64,000 nucleotides of DNA, taken from positions 2,299,001-2,363,000 of the forward strand of contig NZ_RJUU01000001.1 of assembly GCF_003751445.1 (NCBI RefSeq), read 5' to 3'. The notes beneath the pieces were generated by a model. It did no database searches. It saw nothing but the letters and a program-made list of their open reading frames with translations, and was not told the DNA's origin. The position numbers were made by a program, and so were the translations under genes. Shown here piece after piece: positions 32,423 through 40,937 of this stretch. The DNA comes from Streptomyces sp. 840.1 (lineage in GTDB: Bacteria; Actinomycetota; Actinomycetes; Streptomycetales; Streptomycetaceae). Position 1 is the stretch's first letter, and each line of letters opens with the position of its first letter.

Positions 32423-32531
32423 ATATGTCCGGCATCTCGGGTGGTGCGGACGGATGGCCCCTGGCAGCGCGGACGGATGGCCCGGCCACCCAGCGGGTGC
32501 CACGCAGGGGCTCCCGCCCACCCGGCGGGTG

Positions 32532-34172
32532 TTACGCCGGGTCGCCCGTGGCGATGCGGAGCTCGAAGTGGGCGCCGGTCTTGGGCACCGCGGTCCCGGA
32601 GGTGGGGAACTGGTCGACGACCTGGTCCTCCGCGTAGGCGTTGCCCGGCACCTTGATCTGCTTGATCGTCCAGCCGGCCGCGTCCGCGCACTGCCGGGCG
32701 GAGATGACGTCCTTGTAGAGGAAGCTCGGGGCGTCGACCTTGTTCGGGTCGTCGGAGTCCTCGATGGCGTCCGTGCAGTCCTCGGTGTCCATCGTCCGGT
32801 TCCGCTCCGGATCCTTGTGATCGGCGGCCGGCTGGGAATCGCTCGCCGTGGGCTTGTCGTCGCCCTTGTCGCCCTTCATCGAGAGCACCGTGATCAGGCC
32901 GCCGATCGCGATCAGGGCCACCACGATCGAGCCCACGATCACCGGAACGTTCCGCTTGGAACCGCCACCGCCCGAGGGAGTGGCGGTCGTCTGCGCCGAC
33001 ATCGAGTACGGCGGCGGGGTCTGCTGCTGCATCGGCGACATCTGCGCCTGGCTCTGGTACGCCGGGGCCGACTGGGGGTAGCCGTACGAGGGCGCGGGCG
33101 TCGGCGGACCGTAGGGGCCGGGCTGCTGCTGGGACTGGTACGGGCCGGGCTGGTACGGCGTCTGGACGTTCTGCGGAGCCGGGGTGGACTGGTCGACCGG
33201 CGGGAAGACGGCCGAACCGACGCCGGAGCCGCTGTTCGCCGGGGCGCCGGCACCGGCGACGATGACCGGGGCGCCCGTCTGCCCGCCGGCGTTCAGCACC
33301 CGGGTGATCTCGTCCTGCATCGCGGCGGCGCTCGGGAAGCGCTCGTTCGGGTTCTTCTTCAGCGCGCGGGCGACGAGCGCGTCCATCGCCGGGGTGACCG
33401 ACCGGTTGATGGTGGACGGCGCGACCGGCTCCTCCTGTACATGCGCGTACGCGATGGCGAGGGGCGAGTCGGCGTCGAACGGGATGCGGCCGGTCAGCAG
33501 CTGGAACAGCATGATGCCGACCGAGTACAGGTCGGAGCGCGCGTCCACGCCCCGGCCCAGGGCCTGCTCGGGGGAGAGGTACTGCGGGGTGCCGACGACC
33601 ATGCCGGTCTGCGTCATCGACGTGACGCCGGACTGCATGGCGCGGGCGATGCCGAAGTCCATGACCTTCACGATGCCGCGCTTGGTCACCATGACGTTGC
33701 CCGGCTTGATGTCGCGGTGGACCAGGCCCATTTCGTGGCTGGTGTCCAGGGCGGCCAGCACGTCGGCCGTCACCTTGAGCGCCTTGTCGGCGGGCATCGC
33801 ACCGTGGCTGCGGATGTCCGCCTGGAGCACGGAGCCGAGCGGCTGCCCCTCGACGTACTCCATGACGATGTACGGCATCAGCGCGCCACCGAGCTCGTCC
33901 TCGCCGGTGTCGAAGACGGAGACGATGTTGGTGTGCTGGAGCTTCGCGACGGCCTGCGCCTCGCGCCGGAACCGCTCGCGGAAGGACTGCTCGCGTCCGA
34001 GTTCCGTATGGAGCGTCTTGATCGCGACCTGCCGGTCCAGCGCGGAGTCGTACGCCAGATATACGGACGCCATCCCGCCTTCGCCGAGCAGGTCACGCAG
34101 CTGGTAGCGGCCGCCGGCGACCGAACCGCCCGCGTAGCGACCCTGGGCCCCTTGTGCGCCGTCCTGGCTCAT
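32532..34172 (-). CDS. Membrane Ser/Thr protein kinase (PknB family)
   Basis: The 546-aa kinase has a glycine loop (LLGEGGMASVYLAYD), VAIK lysine, catalytic loop HRDIKPGNV, DFG, and the activation segment SMTQTGMVVGTPQYLSPEQA. A Pro/Gln/Tyr-rich juxtamembrane region (about 295-385) precedes one transmembrane helix (PVIVGSIVVALIAIGGLITV). The extracellular tail ends in one PASTA-like module (DVISARQCADAAGWTIKQIK). Two Cys (CTDAIED, ARQCADA) may form a disulfide. It is divergent from a second kinase gene, with 338 nt between them. Likely role: sensing wall fragments or envelope state. Confidence 0.93.
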   Translation of the reverse strand: MSQDGAQGAQGRYAGGSVAGGRYQLRDLLGEGGMASVYLAYDSALDRQVAIKTLHTELGREQSFRERFRREAQAVAKLQHTNIVSVFDTGEDELGGALMPYIVMEYVEGQPLGSVLQADIRSHGAMPADKALKVTADVLAALDTSHEMGLVHRDIKPGNVMVTKRGIVKVMDFGIARAMQSGVTSMTQTGMVVGTPQYLSPEQALGRGVDARSDLYSVGIMLFQLLTGRIPFDADSPLAIAYAHVQEEPVAPSTINRSVTPAMDALVARALKKNPNERFPSAAAMQDEITRVLNAGGQTGAPVIVAGAGAPANSGSGVGSAVFPPVDQSTPAPQNVQTPYQPGPYQSQQQPGPYGPPTPAPSYGYPQSAPAYQSQAQMSPMQQQTPPPYSMSAQTTATPSGGGGSKRNVPVIVGSIVVALIAIGGLITVLSMKGDKGDDKPTASDSQPAADHKDPERNRTMDTEDCTDAIEDSDDPNKVDAPSFLYKDVISARQCADAAGWTIKQIKVPGNAYAEDQVVDQFPTSGTAVPKTGAHFELRIATGDPA

Positions 34173-34395
34173 GACTTGACTTCCCCCTCGGGCGCGCGAC
34201 TCACGCGAAGATCCGTATTACGGGCCAAGTCTGCCCGAGGGGTACGACACGTCAAGCCAGGTGCCCGTTCCGTGACCCTACGCACAAGAAGCGTCTCGGA
34301 AGCGTTACAGGAACCGCATGTAATTTGCGCGGGCGGCTCGTCAGCCGGTTGGATGGCCGGTCCCTCTCGAAATCGGTGTGTCCGACGAAGCCTGT

Positions 34396-34431
34396 AGCGT
34401 GACGTGGCAATGCAGCGTGACGTGGCAATGC
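34396..34431. repeat. 18-bp tandem repeat between the divergent kinase genes
   Basis: AGCGTGACGTGGCAATGC occurs twice in direct succession (34396-34413, 34414-34431), 80 nt before the rightward kinase start. The 338-bp gap (34173-34510) otherwise shows no gene and must hold both promoters. Confidence 0.85.
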
Positions 34432-34510
34432 AGCAGGGGCCTTTCGGACGAAGGGCCTCAAACACCGTGAGAACCCGCGGACGCGCGGACAGAAACGACG
34501 GCGAGGACTG

Positions 34511-36178
34511 ATGGCACCCGAACCCGAAGCAAACGGCGGCGGAGTTCCGGATGGCACCGACTCCTGGGGTATCGGCGGTGTTGTCGGCGACGGGCGTTAC
34601 CGGCTGACCCACCGGCTCGGCCGGGGCGGTATGGCCGAGGTCTTCGCGGCCGAGGACGTCCGGCTCGGGCGCACGGTCGCGGTGAAGCTGCTGCGCTCCG
34701 ATCTCGCGGAGGACCCGGTCTCCAAGGCCCGGTTCACGCGTGAGGCCCAGTCGGTCGCGGGGCTCAACCACCACGCGGTCGTGGCGGTGTACGACTCCGG
34801 CGAGGACACCGTCGGCGGGCAGACGGTCCCGTACATCGTGATGGAGATCGTCGAGGGTCACACCATCCGTGACCTGCTGCTCAACGCCGATCCGCCGCCT
34901 CCGGAGCAGGCGTTGATCATTGTCTCCGGGGTGTTGGAGGCGCTCGCCTACTCGCACCAGCACGGCATCGTGCACCGCGACATCAAGCCCGCCAACGTGA
35001 TCATCACGCACTCCGGTGCGGTCAAGGTGATGGACTTCGGCATCGCCCGTGCGCTGCACGGCGCGCAGTCGACGATGACCCAGACCGGCATGGTCATGGG
35101 CACGCCGCAGTACCTCTCCCCCGAGCAGGCGCTGGGCAAGGCCGTCGACCACCGTTCCGACCTGTACGCCACCGGCTGCCTGCTGTACGAACTCCTCGCG
35201 CTGCGGCCCCCGTTCACGGGTGAGACGCCGCTCTCCGTCGTGTACCAGCACGTTCAGGACATTCCGGTTCCGCCGTCGGAGATCTCGAACGGTGCGGTGC
35301 CGCCGGAGCTGGACGGGCTTGTCATGCGCTCGCTGGCGAAGGACCCGGACGACCGGTTCCAGAGCGCCGAGGAGATGCGCGGGCTGGTCCAGTACAGCCT
35401 GCAGATGCTCCAGGTCCAGGGCGGCCACACCGGTACGTGGAACACCGGCCCGGTGGTGCTGAACGAGGGCGGGGCCACCCCGCCGCGAGGCATGACCGGC
35501 GCCACCCGCGCGATGGGGCACCCGCAGCACGGGGACACCTCGCAGGGGCCGATCCTGCCGCCGATGAACCCCGACGACGGCGGTTACAACGGCTACGACG
35601 GCAACGGCAGCCACCAGGCCGGCGGCGGCCGGGGCCGGGGCAAGCTGTGGCTGTTCGTCGTGCTGGCACTGATCGCGATCGGCGCGGGCGTCGCCATCGC
35701 GCTGAACGCGACGAAGGGCGACGGCGGGACACCCAAGAAGGACCCGACGCCGACGTCCAGCTCGCCCTCCCCGAAGAAGAGTTCACCCTCGCCGACCGAG
35801 GAGCAGACGCAGGACACCGAGCAGCCCGGCAACTCCTCCGGCGATCAGCAGGAGACGCCGCGCAGGCCCACGTACTCCAAGTCGATCACGCCGAGCGAGA
35901 CGAACAAACCGCCCACGCCCACCCCGTCGGACACCGACTCGGGCACCACGACGGATGGCGGCGCCAGCACCGACGCGGGCGGCGCGGCGGCGGACGGCGG
36001 CACCGGAAGCAGCAGCAGCACGGGCAGCGACACGGGTGGTACGACAACCGACGGCGGTGCGAACGGCGAACAGGACGGCGGTACGACGCCGGCCGGCGGA
36101 GCGGGCGGTGAGCCGGGGGGCACCGCGGACGGCGCCAGCGCCGGCACCGCCGAGGGCCCGGTGGGCACCACCCCGTAA
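34511..36178 (+). CDS. Membrane Ser/Thr protein kinase (PknB family), second
   Basis: The 555-aa kinase has GRGGMAEVF, VAVKLL, HRDIKPANV, DFGIARAL and the activation segment TMTQTGMVMGTPQYLSPEQA, nearly the same as its neighbour's. A Gly/Asn/His linker leads to one transmembrane helix (LWLFVVLALIAIGAGVAIAL). The 150-residue extracellular tail is pure Ser/Thr/Gly/Pro/Asp low complexity with no PASTA fold. The kinase domains look like paralogues that diverged in their sensor tails. The start follows a GAGGA site. It converges on the APH-like gene with a 9-nt gap. Confidence 0.93.
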   Translation: MAPEPEANGGGVPDGTDSWGIGGVVGDGRYRLTHRLGRGGMAEVFAAEDVRLGRTVAVKLLRSDLAEDPVSKARFTREAQSVAGLNHHAVVAVYDSGEDTVGGQTVPYIVMEIVEGHTIRDLLLNADPPPPEQALIIVSGVLEALAYSHQHGIVHRDIKPANVIITHSGAVKVMDFGIARALHGAQSTMTQTGMVMGTPQYLSPEQALGKAVDHRSDLYATGCLLYELLALRPPFTGETPLSVVYQHVQDIPVPPSEISNGAVPPELDGLVMRSLAKDPDDRFQSAEEMRGLVQYSLQMLQVQGGHTGTWNTGPVVLNEGGATPPRGMTGATRAMGHPQHGDTSQGPILPPMNPDDGGYNGYDGNGSHQAGGGRGRGKLWLFVVLALIAIGAGVAIALNATKGDGGTPKKDPTPTSSSPSPKKSSPSPTEEQTQDTEQPGNSSGDQQETPRRPTYSKSITPSETNKPPTPTPSDTDSGTTTDGGASTDAGGAAADGGTGSSSSTGSDTGGTTTDGGANGEQDGGTTPAGGAGGEPGGTADGASAGTAEGPVGTTP

Positions 36179-36187
36179 GCACCCGCC

Positions 36188-37228
36188 TCACCCCGTGAAG
36201 GCCTCGCGCACCGCGTCGTACTCACGGGTCCACCACACCGCCAGGGCCGACACCGCAGGGAACTGCGGGTCGGCCCTCCGGTCGTTCAGGCAGTACCGCC
36301 AGCGCAGTATCCAGAAGTCGTTGAGCCGCTCCCACCACACCCGGTGCACCGCGGCGGCCAGTTCGGCGGCCCCGGCCCCGGCCGCCCGCCGGTAGGCGCG
36401 CGCGTAGGCCCGTACCTTCGTCAGCTCCAGCTCACCGGCCGGCTGGACGAAGAAGATCGCGGCGGCCCGTACCGCCTCCTCCGCCCTGGGCTGCACGTCG
36501 AGGCGGTCCCAGTCGAGGATCGCCACCGGGTCGGCGCCCCGGTAGAGCACGTTCAGTGGGTGGAAGTCGCCGTGCACCCAGCCGGTCGCCGGCACCCCGG
36601 GGGCGGGCGGGCGCCTGTCCGCGTGCTGGTCCAGCAGGGTGCGCCGCTCCAGGAGCCGGTGCTCGGCCAGCTCGTCGAAGGCGTCCCTGGGCCGCCGGCC
36701 GCGCGCGGCGGCCAGCAGCTCGTCGATCAGCGCGAAGGTGTCGGCCGGGTCGGGGCTCGCATGGCCGCGCGGCCTGCCCGCACCCCCGGCACCCGCCTCC
36801 ATCACCTGCTCAAGACCAGTGTGTACGGCTCCGAGGAGCGCCCCGAGACGTACCGACTGGGCCACGGTGAGGTGGGCGCCGGCCCGGTGCAGCCCGTCGA
36901 CCCAGGGATGCAGGGCGTAGCAGCGGCCGCCGATCTCGGTGACGGTGCCGCCCTCGGTGTCCTCGATGGGCGGGGCGACGGGCACTCCGAGTGACTGGAG
37001 GCGCTGGGTGGCGCGGTGCTGGCGGACGATCGTGGCGCGGTCGCCGGTCGAGTCGTCCAGATGGTGCTTGAGGAAGTAGGAGCCCCGGGTGGTGGAGACC
37101 CGGTATCCGTGGTTGAGCAGTCCCTGGTCCAGCGGTTCGCAGGTGAGCGGCTCACCTGCGTGCGGGTAGCGGCGGAGCACCTCGCGGACCGGGGGAACAG
37201 GCGTAAGGGTTACAGATGAGCGCGGCAC
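36188..37228 (-). CDS. Aminoglycoside phosphotransferase (APH) family kinase
   Basis: The 346-aa protein has the APH core: N-lobe LDQGLLNHGYRVSTTRGSYF and LKHH, the catalytic loop WVHGDFHPLNVLYRG and metal-binding AILDWDRLDVQPR. The C-terminal helices end in TREYDAVREAFTG. The family phosphorylates small molecules such as aminoglycosides, choline, homoserine or fructosamine; nothing here indicates a resistance role, and the core-genome position argues for metabolism. The GTG 37228 start has no strong ribosome site. Confidence 0.85.
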   Translation of the reverse strand: MPRSSVTLTPVPPVREVLRRYPHAGEPLTCEPLDQGLLNHGYRVSTTRGSYFLKHHLDDSTGDRATIVRQHRATQRLQSLGVPVAPPIEDTEGGTVTEIGGRCYALHPWVDGLHRAGAHLTVAQSVRLGALLGAVHTGLEQVMEAGAGGAGRPRGHASPDPADTFALIDELLAAARGRRPRDAFDELAEHRLLERRTLLDQHADRRPPAPGVPATGWVHGDFHPLNVLYRGADPVAILDWDRLDVQPRAEEAVRAAAIFFVQPAGELELTKVRAYARAYRRAAGAGAAELAAAVHRVWWERLNDFWILRWRYCLNDRRADPQFPAVSALAVWWTREYDAVREAFTG

Positions 37229-37238
37229 TCGCCAGATG

Positions 37239-37676
37239 TTAGATCACGCTGTGTTGCAGGCTGTGACGAGTTGCGTGGAAGTCCAGAGTGTGCACCTGGA
37301 CGAAATGCGGGTCGAGCCGGAGGAACGCCGGGGTGAAGGGCTCCCCGTTCACCTCGACGGGGGCGGGACCGAAGAGTTCGCGCTGGGCGCAGGTCGGCTC
37401 GACGGTCCGGGCGGGCCCGGTGAACTCCACGGACCACAGGTCCCGGCTGCCGGCGGCGGCGGCCACGTTGAAGTTGTCCGCGCCGTACGCGACGACGGTG
37501 CCGTTGCAGGCGTCGTGGTAGCCGAGGCCGCCGTGCATCCGCAGGACGACCCGGCCGTCGATCACGACGTGACGGGCCACCGTCAGAAACGGAAGGGCCC
37601 TCATGCTCGTCGCCAGCCGGCCGTAGGGGACCCGGCCGAGCAGGTCGATTGCGTGGAGTTCTTCCGCGGTGGACAT
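37239..37676 (-). CDS. Pyridoxamine 5'-phosphate oxidase-family (flavin-binding split barrel) protein
   Basis: The 145-aa protein starts MSTAEELHAIDLLGRVPYGR and has a split-barrel pattern (ALPFLTVARHVVIDGRVVLR; VVAYGADNFN; LWSVEFTGPARTV). Such proteins bind FMN, F420 or haem. GGAGG sits only 2 nt before ATG 37676, so the in-frame GTG 37685 or a leaderless start are alternatives. It follows the response regulator gene on the same strand at about 100 nt and precedes the APH-like gene. Confidence 0.78.
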   Translation of the reverse strand: MSTAEELHAIDLLGRVPYGRLATSMRALPFLTVARHVVIDGRVVLRMHGGLGYHDACNGTVVAYGADNFNVAAAAGSRDLWSVEFTGPARTVEPTCAQRELFGPAPVEVNGEPFTPAFLRLDPHFVQVHTLDFHATRHSLQHSVI

Positions 37677-37779
37677 GACCTCCACTGTGCGTCACCGCTG
37701 AGCACCTAATAAGAGGCTGCCGCCCCGGGCGCCGGGGGACCAAAGTCCCGAATCGGCATCCCGGGTGCCGGGCGCCGGC

Positions 37780-38439
37780 TCAGCGCTTTTCGGCCTGGAG
37801 CCGTGCGACATAGGCGGCGGCCTGCGAACGGCGCTCCATGCCGAGTTTGGACAGCAGGCTGGAGACGTAATTCTTGATCGTCTTCTCCGCGAGATGCAGC
37901 CGCTCCCCGATCACCCGGTTCGTCAGACCCTCGCCGATCAGATCGAGGATTTTGCGTTCCTGGTCGGTGAGGCCGGCGAGTTTGTCGTCGCCGCGGCCCT
38001 TCTTGCCGTCGCGCAGCCGCTCCAGCACCCGCGCGGTGGCCACCGGGTCGAGCAGCGACTTCCCGGCCGCCACGTCCCGTACGGCGTTCAGCAGCTCGTT
38101 GCCCCGGATCGCCTTGAGCACGTATCCGGAGGCGCCCGCCATGATCGCGTCGAAAAGTGCCTCGTCATCGGCGTACGAGGTCAGCATCAGGCAGTTGATG
38201 GACTCGTCCTGGGACCGGATCTCCCGGCAGACCTCCACCCCGCTGCCGTCCGGCAGCCGCACATCGAGGACGGCGACATCGGGCCGGGTCGCCGGGATGC
38301 GGACCAGCGCGTCCTGGGCGGTACCGGCCTCGCCGACCACCTCGATGTCGTCCTCCACCGAGAGCAGCTCATGAACTCCGCGGCGGACGACTTCGTGGTC
38401 ATCCAGCAGGAAAACCGTGATTTTTCCTTCTTTGCGCAC
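37780..38439 (-). CDS. NarL/DevR-type response regulator
   Basis: The 219-aa regulator has a receiver domain (acidic pair in VFLLDDHEVVRRGVHELLS, phosphoacceptor Asp59 in AVLDVRLPDG, Thr87, Lys109 in GYVLKAIRG) and a LuxR-type helix-turn-helix (LTDQERKILDLIGEGLTNRV; HLAEKTIKNYVSSLLSKLGM). It resembles the DosR/DevR group. GTG 38439 is preferred by family N-termini; GTG 38457 is possible. No histidine kinase is adjacent, so it is an orphan here. It is divergent from the second BCKDH cluster with a palindrome between. Confidence 0.9.
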   Translation of the reverse strand: MRKEGKITVFLLDDHEVVRRGVHELLSVEDDIEVVGEAGTAQDALVRIPATRPDVAVLDVRLPDGSGVEVCREIRSQDESINCLMLTSYADDEALFDAIMAGASGYVLKAIRGNELLNAVRDVAAGKSLLDPVATARVLERLRDGKKGRGDDKLAGLTDQERKILDLIGEGLTNRVIGERLHLAEKTIKNYVSSLLSKLGMERRSQAAAYVARLQAEKR

Positions 38440-38566
38440 AAACGCAGTCTCACACACTCACCCCTTCCCTGCCGCTGTCCGGCGGGATAACGTGCCGTTG
38501 TTCCGGCAGCCTGCAAGGCTGTTACCAGTGCTGTGACCAGCGAGAGTTCCCGAATTCTTCGATTTA

Positions 38567-38580
38567 CTTGGATATCCAAG
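38567..38580. promoter_or_regulatory. 14-bp AT-rich palindrome before BCKDH cluster 2
   Basis: CTTGGATATCCAAG is perfectly symmetric, and weaker symmetry continues outward (GATTT/AAATC). It lies in the 341-bp gap (38440-38780) between the response regulator and bkdA, nearer the former. No gene is seen in the gap. Confidence 0.6.
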
Positions 38581-38780
38581 CAAAATCGCAGGTCAGATAG
38601 GGTTTCGCAGTTACGCGAGGCACTGGGTAACGTGCCTAATAACAGGGCGCTCGCCGGGGCACCTGTCACGCCTGTTCCCGGACCGAGCGGCACCCCACCC
38701 CGTGCACGGGTACGGACACAGGCGAGCCGCACTGGTCTCCCGGCAGACCCCGGGGGCCGGACCGACGGAGGAGCACGCAC

Positions 38781-39944
38781 GTGACCGTGGAGAGCACTGC
38801 TGCCGCGCGTAAACCGCGACGCAGCAGCAAGCGGACCAGCGCCGCGAAGACGCCCGCGAAGACACCGGGGACTTCCGGACCCGAACTCGTACAGCTGCTG
38901 ACGCCCGAGGGCGAACGCGTCGAGCACCCGGACTACTCGATCGACCTGAGCGCGGACGAGCTGCGCGCCCTGTACCGGGACATGGTCCTCACCCGCCGCT
39001 TCGACGCCGAGGCGACCGCCCTCCAGCGCCAGGGCGAGCTGGGCCTGTGGGCCTCGCTGCTGGGCCAGGAGGCCGCCCAGATCGGCTCGGGCCGGGCCCT
39101 GCGCGACGACGACTACGTCTTCCCGACCTACCGCGAACACGGTGTGGCCTGGTGCCGGGGCGTCGACCCGACCAATCTGCTCGGGATGTTCCGCGGTGTG
39201 AACCACGGCGGCTGGGACCCGAACACCAACAACTTCCACCTCTACACGATCGTCATCGGCTCGCAGACCCTGCACGCCACCGGCTACGCCATGGGCGTCG
39301 CCAAGGACGGCGCGGACTCGGCCGTGATCGCGTACTTCGGGGACGGCGCCTCCAGCCAGGGTGACGTGGCCGAGGCCTTCACCTTCTCCGCGGTCTACAA
39401 CGCGCCGGTCGTGTTCTTCTGCCAGAACAACCAGTGGGCGATCTCGGAGCCGACCGAGAAGCAGACCCGGGTGCCGCTCTACCAGCGCGCCCAGGGCTTC
39501 GGCTTCCCCGGCGTCCGGGTCGACGGCAACGACGTGCTGGCCTGCCTGGCCGTCACCCGCTCCGCCCTGGAGCGGGCCCGCCGGGGCGAGGGCCCCACCC
39601 TCGTGGAGGCGTTCACCTACCGGATGGGCGCGCACACCACCTCCGACGACCCGACGAAGTACCGGGCCGACGAGGAGCGTGCCTCCTGGGAGGCCAAGGA
39701 CCCGATCCTGCGCCTGCGCACCTACCTGGAGAACGAGGGCGCCGCCGACGAGGCGTTCTTCACCGGCCTCGACGAGGAGAGCGAGACCCTCGGCAAGCGA
39801 GTACGTGAGGCGGTACGGTCCATGCCGCAACCGGACCGGATGGCGATCTTCGACCACGCCTACGCCGACGGGAGCGCCCTCGTCGACGAGGAGCGCGCCC
39901 AGTTCGCCGCCTACCAGGCATCGTTCGCCGAGGAGGGCAAGTAG
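38781..39944 (+). CDS. bkdA: Branched-chain 2-keto acid dehydrogenase E1 alpha (cluster 2)
   Basis: The 387-aa subunit has a Lys/Ala-rich N-terminus, the thiamine diphosphate motif FGDGASSQGDVAEAFTFSAV ending FCQNN, and YRMGAHTTSDDPTKYR. GGAGGAG lies 8 nt before GTG 38781. Substrate preference (branched keto acids or pyruvate) cannot be set from sequence; naming follows the second streptomycete bkd cluster. It differs clearly from the cluster 1 alpha subunit, so the two clusters are old paralogues rather than a recent copy. Confidence 0.9.
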   Translation: MTVESTAAARKPRRSSKRTSAAKTPAKTPGTSGPELVQLLTPEGERVEHPDYSIDLSADELRALYRDMVLTRRFDAEATALQRQGELGLWASLLGQEAAQIGSGRALRDDDYVFPTYREHGVAWCRGVDPTNLLGMFRGVNHGGWDPNTNNFHLYTIVIGSQTLHATGYAMGVAKDGADSAVIAYFGDGASSQGDVAEAFTFSAVYNAPVVFFCQNNQWAISEPTEKQTRVPLYQRAQGFGFPGVRVDGNDVLACLAVTRSALERARRGEGPTLVEAFTYRMGAHTTSDDPTKYRADEERASWEAKDPILRLRTYLENEGAADEAFFTGLDEESETLGKRVREAVRSMPQPDRMAIFDHAYADGSALVDEERAQFAAYQASFAEEGK

Positions 39945-39946
39945 CC

Positions 39947-40927
39947 ATGGCCATGGAAAAGATGTCCATCGCGAAGGCGCTCAACGAGTCGCTGCGCAAG
40001 GCCCTCGACACCGACCCCAAAGTCCTCATCATGGGTGAGGACGTCGGAAAGCTCGGCGGCGTCTTCCGGATCACCGACGGCCTCCAGAAGGACTTCGGCG
40101 AGGGCCGTGTCATCGACACCCCGCTCGCCGAGTCCGGCATCGTCGGTACGGCGATCGGCCTGGCGCTGCGCGGCTACCGGCCGGTCGTGGAGATCCAGTT
40201 CGACGGCTTCGTCTTCCCCGCGTACGACCAGATCGTCACGCAGCTCGCGAAGATGCACGCCCGCTCGCTCGGCAAGATCAAGCTCCCGGTCGTCGTACGG
40301 ATTCCCTACGGCGGCGGCATCGGTGCGGTCGAGCACCACAGCGAGTCGCCCGAGGCGCTGTTCGCGCACGTCGCGGGGTTGAAGGTGGTCTCGCCCTCCA
40401 ACGCCTCGGACGCCTACTGGATGATGCAGCAGGCCGTGCAGAGCGATGACCCGGTCATCTTCTTCGAGCCGAAGCGCCGCTACTGGGACAAGGGCGAGGT
40501 CGACACCGAGTCCATTCCGGGCGGGCTGCACCGGGCCTCCGTCGCCCGCACCGGCACGGACCTCACGCTGGTCGCCTACGGCCCGATGGTGAAGGTCTGC
40601 CTGGAGGCCGCCGCGGCCGCCCAGGAGGAGGGCAAGTCGGTCGAGGTCGTGGACCTGCGCTCGATGTCCCCGATCGACTTCGACGCCATCCAGGCCTCGG
40701 TGGAGAAGACCCGCCGCCTGGTCGTGGTGCACGAGGCGCCGGTGTTCTACGGCTCCGGCGCGGAGATCGCCGCACGGATCACGGAGCGGTGCTTCTACCA
40801 CCTGGAGGCGCCCGTGCTGAGGGTCGGCGGCTACCACGTCCCGTACCCGCCGGCCCGGCTGGAGGACGAGTACCTGCCGGGTCTCGACCGTGTGCTCGAC
40901 GCCGTCGACCGCTCGCTGGCGTACTGA
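39947..40927 (+). CDS. bkdB: Branched-chain 2-keto acid dehydrogenase E1 beta (cluster 2)
   Basis: The 326-aa subunit has IMGEDVGKLGGVFRITDGLQ, DTPLAESGIVGTAIGLALRG and AAEIAARITERC-like C-terminal domain residues (GSGAEIAARITERCFYHLEA). GGAGGG lies 8 nt upstream, inside the end of bkdA. Three bases separate it from bkdA. It lacks the Ala/Thr leader seen in the cluster 1 beta subunit. Confidence 0.92.
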   Translation: MAMEKMSIAKALNESLRKALDTDPKVLIMGEDVGKLGGVFRITDGLQKDFGEGRVIDTPLAESGIVGTAIGLALRGYRPVVEIQFDGFVFPAYDQIVTQLAKMHARSLGKIKLPVVVRIPYGGGIGAVEHHSESPEALFAHVAGLKVVSPSNASDAYWMMQQAVQSDDPVIFFEPKRRYWDKGEVDTESIPGGLHRASVARTGTDLTLVAYGPMVKVCLEAAAAAQEEGKSVEVVDLRSMSPIDFDAIQASVEKTRRLVVVHEAPVFYGSGAEIAARITERCFYHLEAPVLRVGGYHVPYPPARLEDEYLPGLDRVLDAVDRSLAY

Positions 40928-40937
40928 GGACTGGGGC

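Noticed and set aside
36188..37228. Antibiotic-resistance aminoglycoside kinase
   Set aside because: APH-fold motifs alone do not show resistance. Core position and no linked resistance or mobile genes favour a metabolic small-molecule kinase.
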